A stretch of 52,683 bases of DNA, taken from NCBI GenBank assembly GCA_038257155.1, contig JBBSJP010000031.1:1-52683 (forward strand), written 5' to 3'. A model generated the notes under the pieces. It was not told where the DNA came from. It searched no databases and saw only the letters and a program-made list of their open reading frames with translations. The DNA is from JANJTY01 sp038257155 (GTDB taxonomy: Bacteria; Pseudomonadota; Gammaproteobacteria; Xanthomonadales; Xanthomonadaceae). The translations under genes were made by a program, and so were the position numbers. Positions 15,911 through 22,901 of the stretch are shown here, in pieces. How positions within the stretch are numbered: position 1 is the stretch's first letter; each line of letters starts with the position of its first letter.

Positions 15911-16269
15911 GGTGCGTGTTCCTGCAGGATGGAATCGACGAAGTCACGGGTGACGGCCCAGTTCGCTTCCCATTGGCGCAGGGCATCGCGGCCCGGCTCG
16001 GTGATGCGGTAGTAGCGCCGAGGCGGTCCACTGATCGAGGGCTCGACATGGCTGTCGGCCAGGCCAGACTCGGCCAGATTGCGCAGCACCGGGTACAGCG
16101 CGCTCTGCTTGCCGCCCAGCGCGCCGCCGCCGCCTTCGAGCTGCTTGGCGATCTGGTAGCCATAGAGCGGCTCACTGGCACGTCCCAGCACCGCCAGCAG
16201 CACCAGCGAGACGGTGCCGGCAGCCAGCTCTTTCTGGAACTTGCGCAGGGCGTAGTCGTCATCGCTCAT
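15907..16269 (-). CDS. PadR family transcriptional regulator
   Basis: A 120-residue winged-helix regulator. The PadR signature LYGYQIAKQLE is followed by SALYPVLRNLAESGLADSHV and the wing GPPRRYYRITEPGRDAL. The C-terminal helix (WAVTRDFVDSIL) should drive dimerisation. Its stop overlaps the start of the HAAS/Sensor gene (ATGA at 15907-15910), so the two are translated together. Autoregulation of this operon is the usual arrangement for the family. A TAGTACTTAGTTAACACTAG stretch around 16352-16371 upstream is AT-rich and symmetrical enough to be its operator, which I infer only. Confidence 0.9.
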   Translation of the reverse strand: MSDDDYALRKFQKELAAGTVSLVLLAVLGRASEPLYGYQIAKQLEGGGGALGGKQSALYPVLRNLAESGLADSHVEPSISGPPRRYYRITEPGRDALRQWEANWAVTRDFVDSILQEHAP

Positions 16270-16351
16270 GGCGCAGGCCAGTGCAGAAAGCGTTGCAAGT
16301 GGAGTCGAATGAGGAACATGCGGGAAGCTCGGTATAGGCCTGTGTCAATCA

Positions 16352-16371
16352 TAGTACTTAGTTAACACTAG
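16352..16371. promoter_or_regulatory. AT-rich candidate operator or promoter between padR and srkA
   Basis: TAGTACTTAGTTAACACTAG is a markedly AT-rich island in the divergent padR-srkA gap. It contains the palindrome GTTAAC and near-symmetrical outer TAGT/ACTA ends. PadR repressors commonly bind such sites near their own promoter. The assignment is inferred from position and symmetry. Confidence 0.35.
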
Positions 16372-16427
16372 TCATGGGCCGGAAGTCACCCAAGCGCTAC
16401 CCTGCCCGGCCTGGAGCCCGATTTCTC

Positions 16428-17399
16428 ATGCATTCCACCGAAACACCGTTTGCCAATCTCGACCCATCCAGCCTGCTGAACGCGATCGAGTCGCTCGGCC
16501 TGCGCTGCGACGGCTCGGTGCTGGCGCTGAACAGCTACGAGAACCGCGTGTTCCGCGTTGGCATCGAGGATGCGGCTCCCATCGTTGCCAAGTTCTATCG
16601 ACCCGGGCGCTGGAGCGACGAGTCGATCCTGGAGGAACACGACTTTGTCGACGAGCTGGCGGAATCCGGCCTGTCAGTGGTCGCACCGCTGTGCTTTCAG
16701 GATCAGACCCTCCACCAGCACGGCGGCCATCGCTTCGCACTGTTTCCGCTGCAGGGCGGGCGCGCGCCCGAGCCTGGCGATCAGGACACCCTGCGCCGCA
16801 TGGGCCAGGCCATGGCGCAACTGCACGGGATCGGTGCGAGGTCGCGCTTCGAGCATCGACCCGAGCTGAGTGTTGCGCGCTTCGGTCATGAGCCATTGGA
16901 AACACTCCTGCAGGGCGGCTGGGTGCCGCGCGAGCTGCGCGGCAATCTCGACAGCGTGGGCAAGGGCCTGCTGCGTGACGTGGAACGCGTTTTTTCCGAG
17001 GTCGGCCCGCTGCGCCAGCTGCGCCTGTACGGCGACTGTCATGCCGGCAACGTGTTGTGGCGCGATGATCGCCCGCATTTCGTCGACTTCGACGACTGCC
17101 TGACCGGTCCCGCAGTGCAGGACCTGTGGATGTTGTTGTCCGGCGATGCCGCCGACGCGCAGCAGCAACGCGACTGGCTGATGGAGGGCTATGAGCTGTT
17201 CCGTGAAATCGACTCGGGAGAGTGGCGCCTGATCGAACCCTTGCGCGCCCTGCGCCTGCTGCACTTCAACGCCTGGATCGCACGCCGCTGGCACGACCCG
17301 GCCTTTCCACATGCTTTCCCCTGGTTCGGCGAACCGCGCCACTGGGAATCGGTGCTTGGCCAGCTGCAGGAACAGTGGGCTGTGCTGCGCGAGACCTGA
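16428..17399 (+). CDS. srkA: Stress response kinase A (YihE/RdoA family)
   Basis: A 323-residue Ser/Thr protein kinase of the aminoglycoside-phosphotransferase fold, close to the E. coli SrkA length of 328. Motifs seen are the N-terminal ALNSYENRVFRVGIED, IVAKFYRPGRWSDESILEEH (ATP-binding Lys and Glu), the catalytic LYGDCHAGNVLWRDD, and FVDFDDCLTGPAVQDLWMLLSGD. In E. coli the enzyme protects against envelope and antibiotic stress by counteracting MazEF-type toxicity. I chose the ATG at 16428 (MHSTETPF) over an upstream ATG that adds 18 basic residues absent from relatives. It is monocistronic, with a palindromic repeat after it. Confidence 0.92.
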   Translation: MHSTETPFANLDPSSLLNAIESLGLRCDGSVLALNSYENRVFRVGIEDAAPIVAKFYRPGRWSDESILEEHDFVDELAESGLSVVAPLCFQDQTLHQHGGHRFALFPLQGGRAPEPGDQDTLRRMGQAMAQLHGIGARSRFEHRPELSVARFGHEPLETLLQGGWVPRELRGNLDSVGKGLLRDVERVFSEVGPLRQLRLYGDCHAGNVLWRDDRPHFVDFDDCLTGPAVQDLWMLLSGDAADAQQQRDWLMEGYELFREIDSGEWRLIEPLRALRLLHFNAWIARRWHDPAFPHAFPWFGEPRHWESVLGQLQEQWAVLRET

Positions 17400-17473
17400 G
17401 GCACGCTCAATTGCGCGTCGGATCCGCGCCGACAGGACCTGTCGCTCAAAGGGGCAACTCGGCGGCGCTTGAT

Positions 17474-17530
17474 CCGACCTACACGCTAACCAAGGTAGGT
17501 CGGCTCAAGCCGCGAAGCGGTGGAGCCGAC
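17474..17530. repeat. Nested palindromic repeat downstream of srkA
   Basis: CCGACCTAC (17474-17482) pairs with GTAGGTCGG (17495-17503). The second arm then runs into GTCGGCTC...GAGCCGAC (17499-17530) enclosing CCGC-GAA-GCGG. The CCGACCTAC edge is shared with the units at 12478 and 12791, so this is another member of the same dispersed family. It lies between the convergent srkA and EamA genes. Confidence 0.6.
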
Positions 17531-17591
17531 ATCGAGGTGCTGCAGCGAGGAGTCAATTTCCCAGAGCGCCTCACTTCCGCATTGCGCCAAT

Positions 17592-18479
17592 TCAGCTGCG
17601 TCGCTGGCTGATCGCCACGCTGGTGAGGATCAGCCCTGCCGCCAGCGCCATGCTCATGGTCAGCGGTTCGTCCAGCAGCCACCAGGCCCAGCCCACGCCG
17701 AACACGGGAATCAGATAGGTCACGGTGACCGCGCGCGATGCGCCGATGCGCTGCATCAGACGAAAAAAGAAGGCGTTGGCCAGGCCGGTGCAGATCGCGC
17801 CAAGCGCCAGGGCGCTGCCCCAGGCCTGGCTTGAGGGCATGGTTTCTGGCCAGGTCCACAGTGCCAGTGGCGCGATGAAAAGGCTCGCTCCCAGCATGGT
17901 GGCGGCGGCCAGCGCGACCGCAGGCAGTTCGATGAAATAGCGCCGCACCAGGTTGGATGCGATGCCGTAGCAGGCCGCGCCCAAGGTTCCGGCCGCGGCG
18001 GCCCAGCCGACATCAGGTCCGTCACTGCCTCCTCCAGCCAGCACCACGACACCGGCAAAGCCCAGCAGCAGGGCAAGCCCGCGCAACCAGGTGACCCGCT
18101 CGCCAAACATCAGGTACGCGACCACGGCGGTAAACAACACCGTCGTGCTGTTGGTGATCGCACCGATGCCGGCCGGTGCACGTTCCGCCGCCCAGGCGAA
18201 CAGCACGAAAGGCACTGCGGCCATCGGCAGGCTCATGGCGGGGATCTGCCAAAGGTGACGCCGCGCGAACCGATGCCGGGCCAACCACAGGAATGGCGCC
18301 AGGACTGCGGCACCCAGCACCAGGCGCATCAAGGCCAGCGGCAGAGGCCCGAACTCCGGCGCCGCCACCCGCATGAAATAGAAAGAGCCACCCCAGATCG
18401 CCGCAAGGCCCACCAGTTCGATCGGCGTCAGCCAGTCGCGCGAAGTTGGCAGCAGAGTGGCATCGGCAGGCGCAGACAT
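17592..18479 (-). CDS. EamA family (drug/metabolite) transporter
   Basis: A 295-residue inner-membrane transporter with about ten hydrophobic helices arranged as two EamA repeats. The first begins ELVGLAAIWGGSFYFMRVAAPEFGPLPLALMR, the standard DMT start. The second ends with VTVTYLIPVFGVGWAWWLLDEPLTMSM. The start at 18479 (MSAPADATLL) is preferred because upstream codons give a cysteine-rich, non-membrane peptide. Substrate cannot be told. It is divergent from the secreted hydrolase gene. Confidence 0.88.
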   Translation of the reverse strand: MSAPADATLLPTSRDWLTPIELVGLAAIWGGSFYFMRVAAPEFGPLPLALMRLVLGAAVLAPFLWLARHRFARRHLWQIPAMSLPMAAVPFVLFAWAAERAPAGIGAITNSTTVLFTAVVAYLMFGERVTWLRGLALLLGFAGVVVLAGGGSDGPDVGWAAAAGTLGAACYGIASNLVRRYFIELPAVALAAATMLGASLFIAPLALWTWPETMPSSQAWGSALALGAICTGLANAFFFRLMQRIGASRAVTVTYLIPVFGVGWAWWLLDEPLTMSMALAAGLILTSVAISQRRS

Positions 18480-18683
18480 GTCGGTTCGAGCGGGTGGCGA
18501 GCCGGCTAGTTTGAGCCAACGCCGGCCGGAAAGCTTTACGAAGGTGCGCTTCCGTACAGCGGTGACCGCCTTCGCGCAGCACGATCCGGATCCAAAGCTG
18601 CGGTCACCAAAGGTTTTTCCTGCCGATCCGTGAGTCGGAACACATCGAAAATGTGTTCTGCAACACACGATTGAAACGGATGT

Positions 18684-18711
18684 TTGAAATCCGTCACAGT
18701 TCATGTACCAT
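18684..18711 (+). promoter_or_regulatory. Candidate sigma-70 promoter for the hydrolase-DUF4785 operon
   Basis: TTGAAA at 18684-18689 and TACCAT at 18706-18711, spacer 16. The -35 lies inside a hairpin-forming ACGGAT/ATCCGT repeat that could be an operator. The leader to the GTG at 18818 would be about 100 bases. Confidence 0.35.
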
Positions 18712-18807
18712 ACAGCCCCGTACGCCGGCGCTTGGGAGGGCACCGGTTCTGTTCAGCGACGCCACCGGAGGGGTGTACCCGGCTGCGCGTCACGTACCGA
18801 ACCTGTT

Positions 18808-18812
18808 GGAGG
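18808..18812 (+). promoter_or_regulatory. Ribosome-binding site deciding the GTG start of the secreted hydrolase
   Basis: GGAGG with a 5-base spacer to the GTG at 18818. The residues encoded upstream of that codon do not form a signal peptide, while those after it do. Confidence 0.65.
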
Positions 18813-18817
18813 TCACC

Positions 18818-19669
18818 GTGCGATTTCTCGTAGCGGGTCTATTGCTGGCCCTGGCTTCATCCCTCGTCTCTGCCAATACCGGCGTCGCCTTCGTGCACGG
18901 AACCGGCAAGCAGACCGACGCCCTGAACGACTACTGGCAGTCCGGATTCGTCAATTCGGTGCGCCAGGGCCTGCCGAACCAGGCCAATTACGTCGTCATC
19001 AATTGCGACTTCGAGCAATACATGTGGGACAGCCGCGCCGCCGGTTGCCTGGCTGGCCAGTTGTACAACTTCGTCATCAGCAAGAACATCACCGACCTGG
19101 TCGTGCTGACCCACTCGAACGGCGGCAACGTGATGCGCTGGATCATGTCGAACCCGACCTGGGACAGCCGCTATCCCACGATCATCCAGCGCATCCGCTG
19201 GGTGAACGCCCTGGCGCCCTCCTCCGCCGGCACCCCGCTGGCCGATGCGGTGATGAACGGCAATGTCATTGAATCCTTCCTTGGCTGGATCGCCGGCTAC
19301 AAGTCCGACGCGGTGCGCATGCAGCAGCAGAGCTGGATGGCGAGCTACAACGCCAGCTGGCTGTACGGCACGGGTGGACGCCCGGCCCTGCCCAAGGGAT
19401 TCTGGAGCGTGGTCGGCACCGATGTGAAGGTCGCGGTGTGGAGCGGCAATGCCTACTGCGGCGGCTACCACCTGAATCTCGGCCTGGAAGTCACCAAGGC
19501 CTGGCTCAACTCCTGCGCCGACGGCTTCCTCAATTGTTCCAGCCAGAATGCAGCCGGCCGGGTCTGGTTCAACGACTACCAGCGCACCTCCAGCGGCTAC
19601 ATCCTCAACCACAACCAGAGCCGGCGTCAGTGCTTCAATCTTGACGTCATCCTGCGCAACGACATCTGA
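18818..19669 (+). CDS. Secreted alpha/beta hydrolase (lipase-like)
   Basis: A 283-residue exported protein. The GTG start at 18818 follows GGAGG and gives a clean signal peptide (RFLVAGLLLALASSLVSA-N). VAFVHGTGKQTD (23-34) resembles the oxyanion-hole region of lipases, and VVLTHSNGGNVMRW places the likely nucleophile Ser100 in an HSNGG elbow. A late histidine in NAYCGGYHLNLG could serve in catalysis. Cysteines CGGY, NSCADGFLNC and RQCFN suggest disulfides. It is followed after 11 bases by a DUF4785 protein, so the two are exported together. It is not obviously homologous over full length to the lipase at 14.2 kb, although the design is similar. Confidence 0.78.
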   Translation: MRFLVAGLLLALASSLVSANTGVAFVHGTGKQTDALNDYWQSGFVNSVRQGLPNQANYVVINCDFEQYMWDSRAAGCLAGQLYNFVISKNITDLVVLTHSNGGNVMRWIMSNPTWDSRYPTIIQRIRWVNALAPSSAGTPLADAVMNGNVIESFLGWIAGYKSDAVRMQQQSWMASYNASWLYGTGGRPALPKGFWSVVGTDVKVAVWSGNAYCGGYHLNLGLEVTKAWLNSCADGFLNCSSQNAAGRVWFNDYQRTSSGYILNHNQSRRQCFNLDVILRNDI

Positions 19670-19680
19670 GGACAGCCATC

Positions 19681-20922
19681 ATGCGTACCCCGCTTTTTCT
19701 TTCCCTGATGCTGGCCTGCGGTTCGGTCTTTGCCGCGCCGGCTTCGCTGCTGCCTGCCGCCGCTGGCGACATGGTGCCCACTCGGCTCTCCGCCGCCACC
19801 AAGTCCATCGCGATTCCCGACATGGAGCGCGCCCCGGTGCAGTTTGCCTGGGCCATGGAAGCCGGCACCGTCGTGGACGCTGCCCGTCCCTACGTTGCTG
19901 AAAGCCGCGAGTTCTGGACCATGGTCGACGCCAGCGAGCTGAAAGCCGGCTTCCGCATCGACACCACCGCGCCCGGTGCATTGATCCGTTTCAGCCCGGC
20001 CGACGCTGCCAAGAGCGCCGTCCTGGGCATCGAAGGATTGACCCTGCGTCACGAGGGTCGACTGATCGACGCCAAGCAGGCCTTTGTCAGCAGTGCCAAT
20101 GCCGAAGCACTGAAGGCTGCCGGCGCCGATTTTGGCGCGGGCACAGTGGCAATGCGGATTGACCCGCGCCTCGGTGATGGGCAGTTCGAACTGGTCGCCG
20201 AAAAAGCAGCGGGCCGTTACCTGGTGCACGTATTCGAGCCGGACAGTGATATCTCGCTGTCTCTCGGCGCCGACCGTACCAGCCTGCTTGCCGGGGACAC
20301 CCTCAAGGTGCAGGCCAGCCTGGCGCAGAACGGTGCCAAGTTGCCGCTCGACAGCATCGGTGGCGTGCTCACTTCACCGTCGGGCGAGAGCTTCGACCTG
20401 GTCTTCAAGCGCGGCGATGACGGCAGCTACAGTGCCTCGCTGAAAGTACCCGAAGCGGCGCAGGGCGGTATCGGCTTATGGGAAGTACACAGTTTCGCTG
20501 GCACCAAGCTGGGCGATCGCGAAGTCAATCGCGATGCGCGCACGGCAGTCGGCATCGGCAGCGCCACCGCGCGGCTGACCGGCAGCTACGCGCTCAAGTC
20601 CAGTGCCGGCCTGGCCTTCAGCATGCCCATCGAAGTTGCCGCTGCGGGTCGCTACGAGCTGCGGGCCACGCTGTTCGCCACAGGCTCCGACGGCCTGATG
20701 GCTGCCGTGGCGCAGTCGCACTCGGCGGCCTGGTTCGACAAGAGTGGCGAGATCGAGTTGGCCTTTGGCAAGGAACTGATTCCGGCCGGCTACGGCGCGC
20801 CCTTCGAGCTTCGCGAAGTGATGCTCAAGGATCAGGGTCGCATGGCTGACCTGGAGCGTCGCGGCGTGGCGCTACGCATCGATGCCGATCAGAAAGCGAT
20901 GGCTGCGCAAGCCGAACGCTGA
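19681..20922 (+). CDS. DUF4785 domain-containing exported protein
   Basis: A 413-residue exported protein with a signal peptide (MRTPLFLSLMLACGSVFAAP). Its beta-rich Ig-like layout includes SLGADRTSLLAGDTLKVQASL at about 195-215 and GIGSATARLTGSYALKSSAGLAF, a pattern of stacked beta-sandwich domains. I recognise it as DUF4785, a family seen mainly in Lysobacterales and Legionella with no defined function. It directly follows the secreted hydrolase gene and is followed by a strong terminator, so the pair is a complete transcription unit. A chaperone, inhibitor or surface-binding role for the hydrolase is a guess. Confidence 0.8.
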   Translation: MRTPLFLSLMLACGSVFAAPASLLPAAAGDMVPTRLSAATKSIAIPDMERAPVQFAWAMEAGTVVDAARPYVAESREFWTMVDASELKAGFRIDTTAPGALIRFSPADAAKSAVLGIEGLTLRHEGRLIDAKQAFVSSANAEALKAAGADFGAGTVAMRIDPRLGDGQFELVAEKAAGRYLVHVFEPDSDISLSLGADRTSLLAGDTLKVQASLAQNGAKLPLDSIGGVLTSPSGESFDLVFKRGDDGSYSASLKVPEAAQGGIGLWEVHSFAGTKLGDREVNRDARTAVGIGSATARLTGSYALKSSAGLAFSMPIEVAAAGRYELRATLFATGSDGLMAAVAQSHSAAWFDKSGEIELAFGKELIPAGYGAPFELREVMLKDQGRMADLERRGVALRIDADQKAMAAQAER

Positions 20923-20945
20923 TCAGCAAGCCGTGCTGCACGAAG

Positions 20946-20975
20946 AACGCCGGGCTTGCCCGGCGTTTTTCTTTG
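20946..20975 (+). terminator. Rho-independent terminator of the hydrolase-DUF4785 operon
   Basis: AACGCCGGGC-TT-GCCCGGCGTT followed by TTTTCTTT, a 10-bp GC-rich stem with U-tract 24 bases after the DUF4785 stop codon. Confidence 0.9.
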
Positions 20976-21055
20976 CGGACAAGCGGCGCGCCTGAATCAA
21001 ACAGCGGACCTGCGCATCAGGCAGAATCCTGCCATCACATCGAGTGTCCAGAACC

Positions 21056-21874
21056 ATGAGCACCACAAGATCCCTTCGCATCGACCGCACCAGCGACCAC
21101 ACGGCCGAACTGGTACTGCTCGGTCCTGGCCGCGGCAATGCCATGGGTCCGGATTTCTGGCGTGAATTGCCGGAGGCGGTTGCTTCGCTCAACAGCGATA
21201 CACAGCTGCGCTGCTTGGTCCTGCGCGGCGAAGGCGAGCATTTCAGTTACGGCCTGGACTTGCCGGGCATGGGGGCCGAACTCGGTCTCATGCTGCAGGA
21301 TGGCGCGGCCGGTCGCGCCGCCATCGTGCAGCAGGCCGCGCGCATGGTGGCCGGATTCGACGCGCTGGCAAACGGGCGCCTGCCCGTGATTGCCGCGGTC
21401 GATGGCTGGTGCATCGGCGCCGGCATCGAGATGATCGCGGCCTGTGATGTGCGCCTTGCCACTCGCACGGCGCGCTTTGCATTGCGCGAGGTAAAGGTCG
21501 GCATCGTGCCGGACCTGGGTGGCATCTCGCGCCTGCCACATCTGGTCGGTGAGGGCTGGACCCGCGAACTGGCCCTGACCGGTGACGAGATCGATGCCGA
21601 AACTGCCCAGCGCATCGGGCTGGTCGGGCGTCTCAGTGAAAATGCTTCCAGCCTGTTGCAGCAGGCTCGCGCCATGGCCACACGCATCGCCGGCAACCCT
21701 CCACTGGTGGTTGCCGGCATCAAGCAGGTGATGAACGCGCGGTTGAACGCCGGCACCGGCCACGGCAACCGCGAGGCTGCCACGCTCAACGGGATGTTGA
21801 TGCAGTCAGAGGATTTCGCCGAGGCGATGCGCGCCTTCATGGAAAAGCGCGAACCGACGTTTCACGGCCGCTGA
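21056..21874 (+). CDS. Enoyl-CoA hydratase/isomerase (crotonase) family protein, dienoyl-CoA isomerase-like
   Basis: A 272-residue crotonase-fold enzyme. The oxyanion-hole region is LRGEGEHFSYGLDLPGM and the second part is VDGWCIGAGIEMIAACDVRLA. Putative active-site acids are Glu125, Glu145 (ALREVKVG) and Asp153 (VPDLGG), the last eight residues after Glu145. That Glu-x7-Asp spacing matches delta3,5-delta2,4-dienoyl-CoA isomerases rather than plain hydratases, where a small residue stands at the last position. A role in unsaturated fatty-acid oxidation follows from the family. I chose the ATG at 21056; an in-frame GTG lies four codons earlier. It converges on the SRPBCC gene. Confidence 0.85.
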   Translation: MSTTRSLRIDRTSDHTAELVLLGPGRGNAMGPDFWRELPEAVASLNSDTQLRCLVLRGEGEHFSYGLDLPGMGAELGLMLQDGAAGRAAIVQQAARMVAGFDALANGRLPVIAAVDGWCIGAGIEMIAACDVRLATRTARFALREVKVGIVPDLGGISRLPHLVGEGWTRELALTGDEIDAETAQRIGLVGRLSENASSLLQQARAMATRIAGNPPLVVAGIKQVMNARLNAGTGHGNREAATLNGMLMQSEDFAEAMRAFMEKREPTFHGR

Positions 21875-21897
21875 GGTTCGCTTCAGGCGAGCGAACC
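21875..21897. terminator. Hairpin between convergent genes, possible bidirectional terminator
   Basis: GGTTCGCT-TCAGGCG-AGCGAACC, an 8-bp stem directly after the crotonase stop and overlapping the end of the SRPBCC gene. No U-tract on either side, so terminator function is uncertain. Confidence 0.35.
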
Positions 21898-22533
21898 CTC
21901 GCCGCCTTCCTCGTCGGGCTCGCCGCCATCCGCGTCGTCAGGCATGGCCCCTGGCGGGTCGTTGACCGCTTCGTCTTCCACAGGCGCTGGGGGTGGCGGC
22001 ACGGCCACCGGCTCGGATTCGGCCAGTTTCTTGAGACTGACCAATCCTCGCTCGTAGTCCGGCCCCAGCATCGGGTCGAGCAGCAACCCGAACCAGCGAC
22101 CCATCAGGCTGCCCTGGAAGTCGCCGTCGAAACTCCACACCAGACGCGTCGCGTCGCCTTGTGGATGCAGGTCGAAGCGCGCACGTCCGATGCCATCCTG
22201 GCCAAAATCCAGCGCCACCAGGATGCTGCGGTCCGGCACCACCTCGATGATCTCCTGCGAACCGTCACCTTTCTCACCCTGCCAGCGCAAGATCGCGCCA
22301 ACACCGTGTGGCGGTCCGGCGAACTCCATCTTTGCAGTCGGATCGTAATCAGCCCAGGGCGACCACTCCTTGAAACGATGGAAGCCATTGAGCATGTCGT
22401 AGAGCTGCCCCGGTGGCCGTTCAATGACGATCTCCCGCTCCACATGCACGGTGTCGGGCAACATGAAGCCACCAGCAACACCGATCGCAAGCAGGACCAG
22501 CAACAGGACCACGATACGTTTCAGCCAGCGCAT
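21883..22533 (-). CDS. SRPBCC (START/Bet v1-like) family protein with membrane anchor
   Basis: A 216-residue protein. An N-terminal hydrophobic segment (residues 5-25, KRIVVLLLVLLAIGVAGGF) precedes a SRPBCC domain that begins HVEREIVIERPPGQLYDMLNGFHRFKEWSPW. This is the common polyketide-cyclase/dehydrase-type opening. From residue 175 on the chain becomes a low-complexity Pro/Asp/Glu tail (PPPPAPVEDEAV...EEGGEGSLA). The fold binds hydrophobic ligands; no ligand or reaction can be assigned. It stands downstream of the dodecin gene on the same strand, 76 bases away. Confidence 0.82.
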   Translation of the reverse strand: MRWLKRIVVLLLVLLAIGVAGGFMLPDTVHVEREIVIERPPGQLYDMLNGFHRFKEWSPWADYDPTAKMEFAGPPHGVGAILRWQGEKGDGSQEIIEVVPDRSILVALDFGQDGIGRARFDLHPQGDATRLVWSFDGDFQGSLMGRWFGLLLDPMLGPDYERGLVSLKKLAESEPVAVPPPPAPVEDEAVNDPPGAMPDDADGGEPDEEGGEGSLA

Positions 22534-22609
22534 GTCACGTCTCCCCGACGGTCAGAGCCAGATCTGCAAAGTGCCCGACCTGCGCCGGACACGTGGAAGT
22601 GGCAGTGGA

Positions 22610-22816
22610 TCAGCTGACGACGAAACTGACCCGCATGTTGACGCGCCACTCGGTCACCGAGCCGTCGTCGTCAGTCACGACCTTGATGTCGTTAACCCAG
22701 GCACCCTTGATGTGCTTGACGCTCTTGGCGACTTTCTTCAAACCACCTTCGACAGCATCTTCGATGCCCTTCTTGGAGGACGCGGAAACTTCCAGGATCT
22801 TGGTAACGCTGGTCAT
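22610..22816 (-). CDS. Dodecin (flavin-binding storage protein)
   Basis: A 68-residue dodecin. The chain MTSVTKILEVSASSKKGIED continues into AVEGGLKKVAKSVKHIKGAWV and ends with a beta strand, which is the full family length and pattern. Trp40 within HIKGAWV is the usual flavin-stacking residue. Dodecins form hollow dodecamers that sequester FMN/FAD or degradation products and limit photochemical damage. AGAGGA precedes the ATG at 22816. An in-frame upstream extension to 23053 is antisense to the aminopeptidase gene end and is not supported. Confidence 0.93.
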   Translation of the reverse strand: MTSVTKILEVSASSKKGIEDAVEGGLKKVAKSVKHIKGAWVNDIKVVTDDDGSVTEWRVNMRVSFVVS

Positions 22817-22901
22817 GACGAATGTTCCTCTTGCGGTGGTTGGTGAGGTGTCACCATACGCCGTCCGCAGGGATTTTTCCTGCGCCGAGGGTGCTTGATG
22901 C

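Larger units (their letters stand above)
18480..18817. other. Divergent intergenic region between the EamA transporter and the secreted hydrolase
   Basis: These 338 bases hold no gene. Two small hairpins are visible: GTGTT-CTGC-AACAC (18653-18666) and ACGGAT...ATCCGT (18675-18693). A sigma-70-like promoter for the hydrolase, TTGAAA-N16-TACCAT, overlaps the second (listed separately). The remaining 100 bases form the 5' leader of the hydrolase gene, with a strong ribosome site at its end. Confidence 0.5.
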
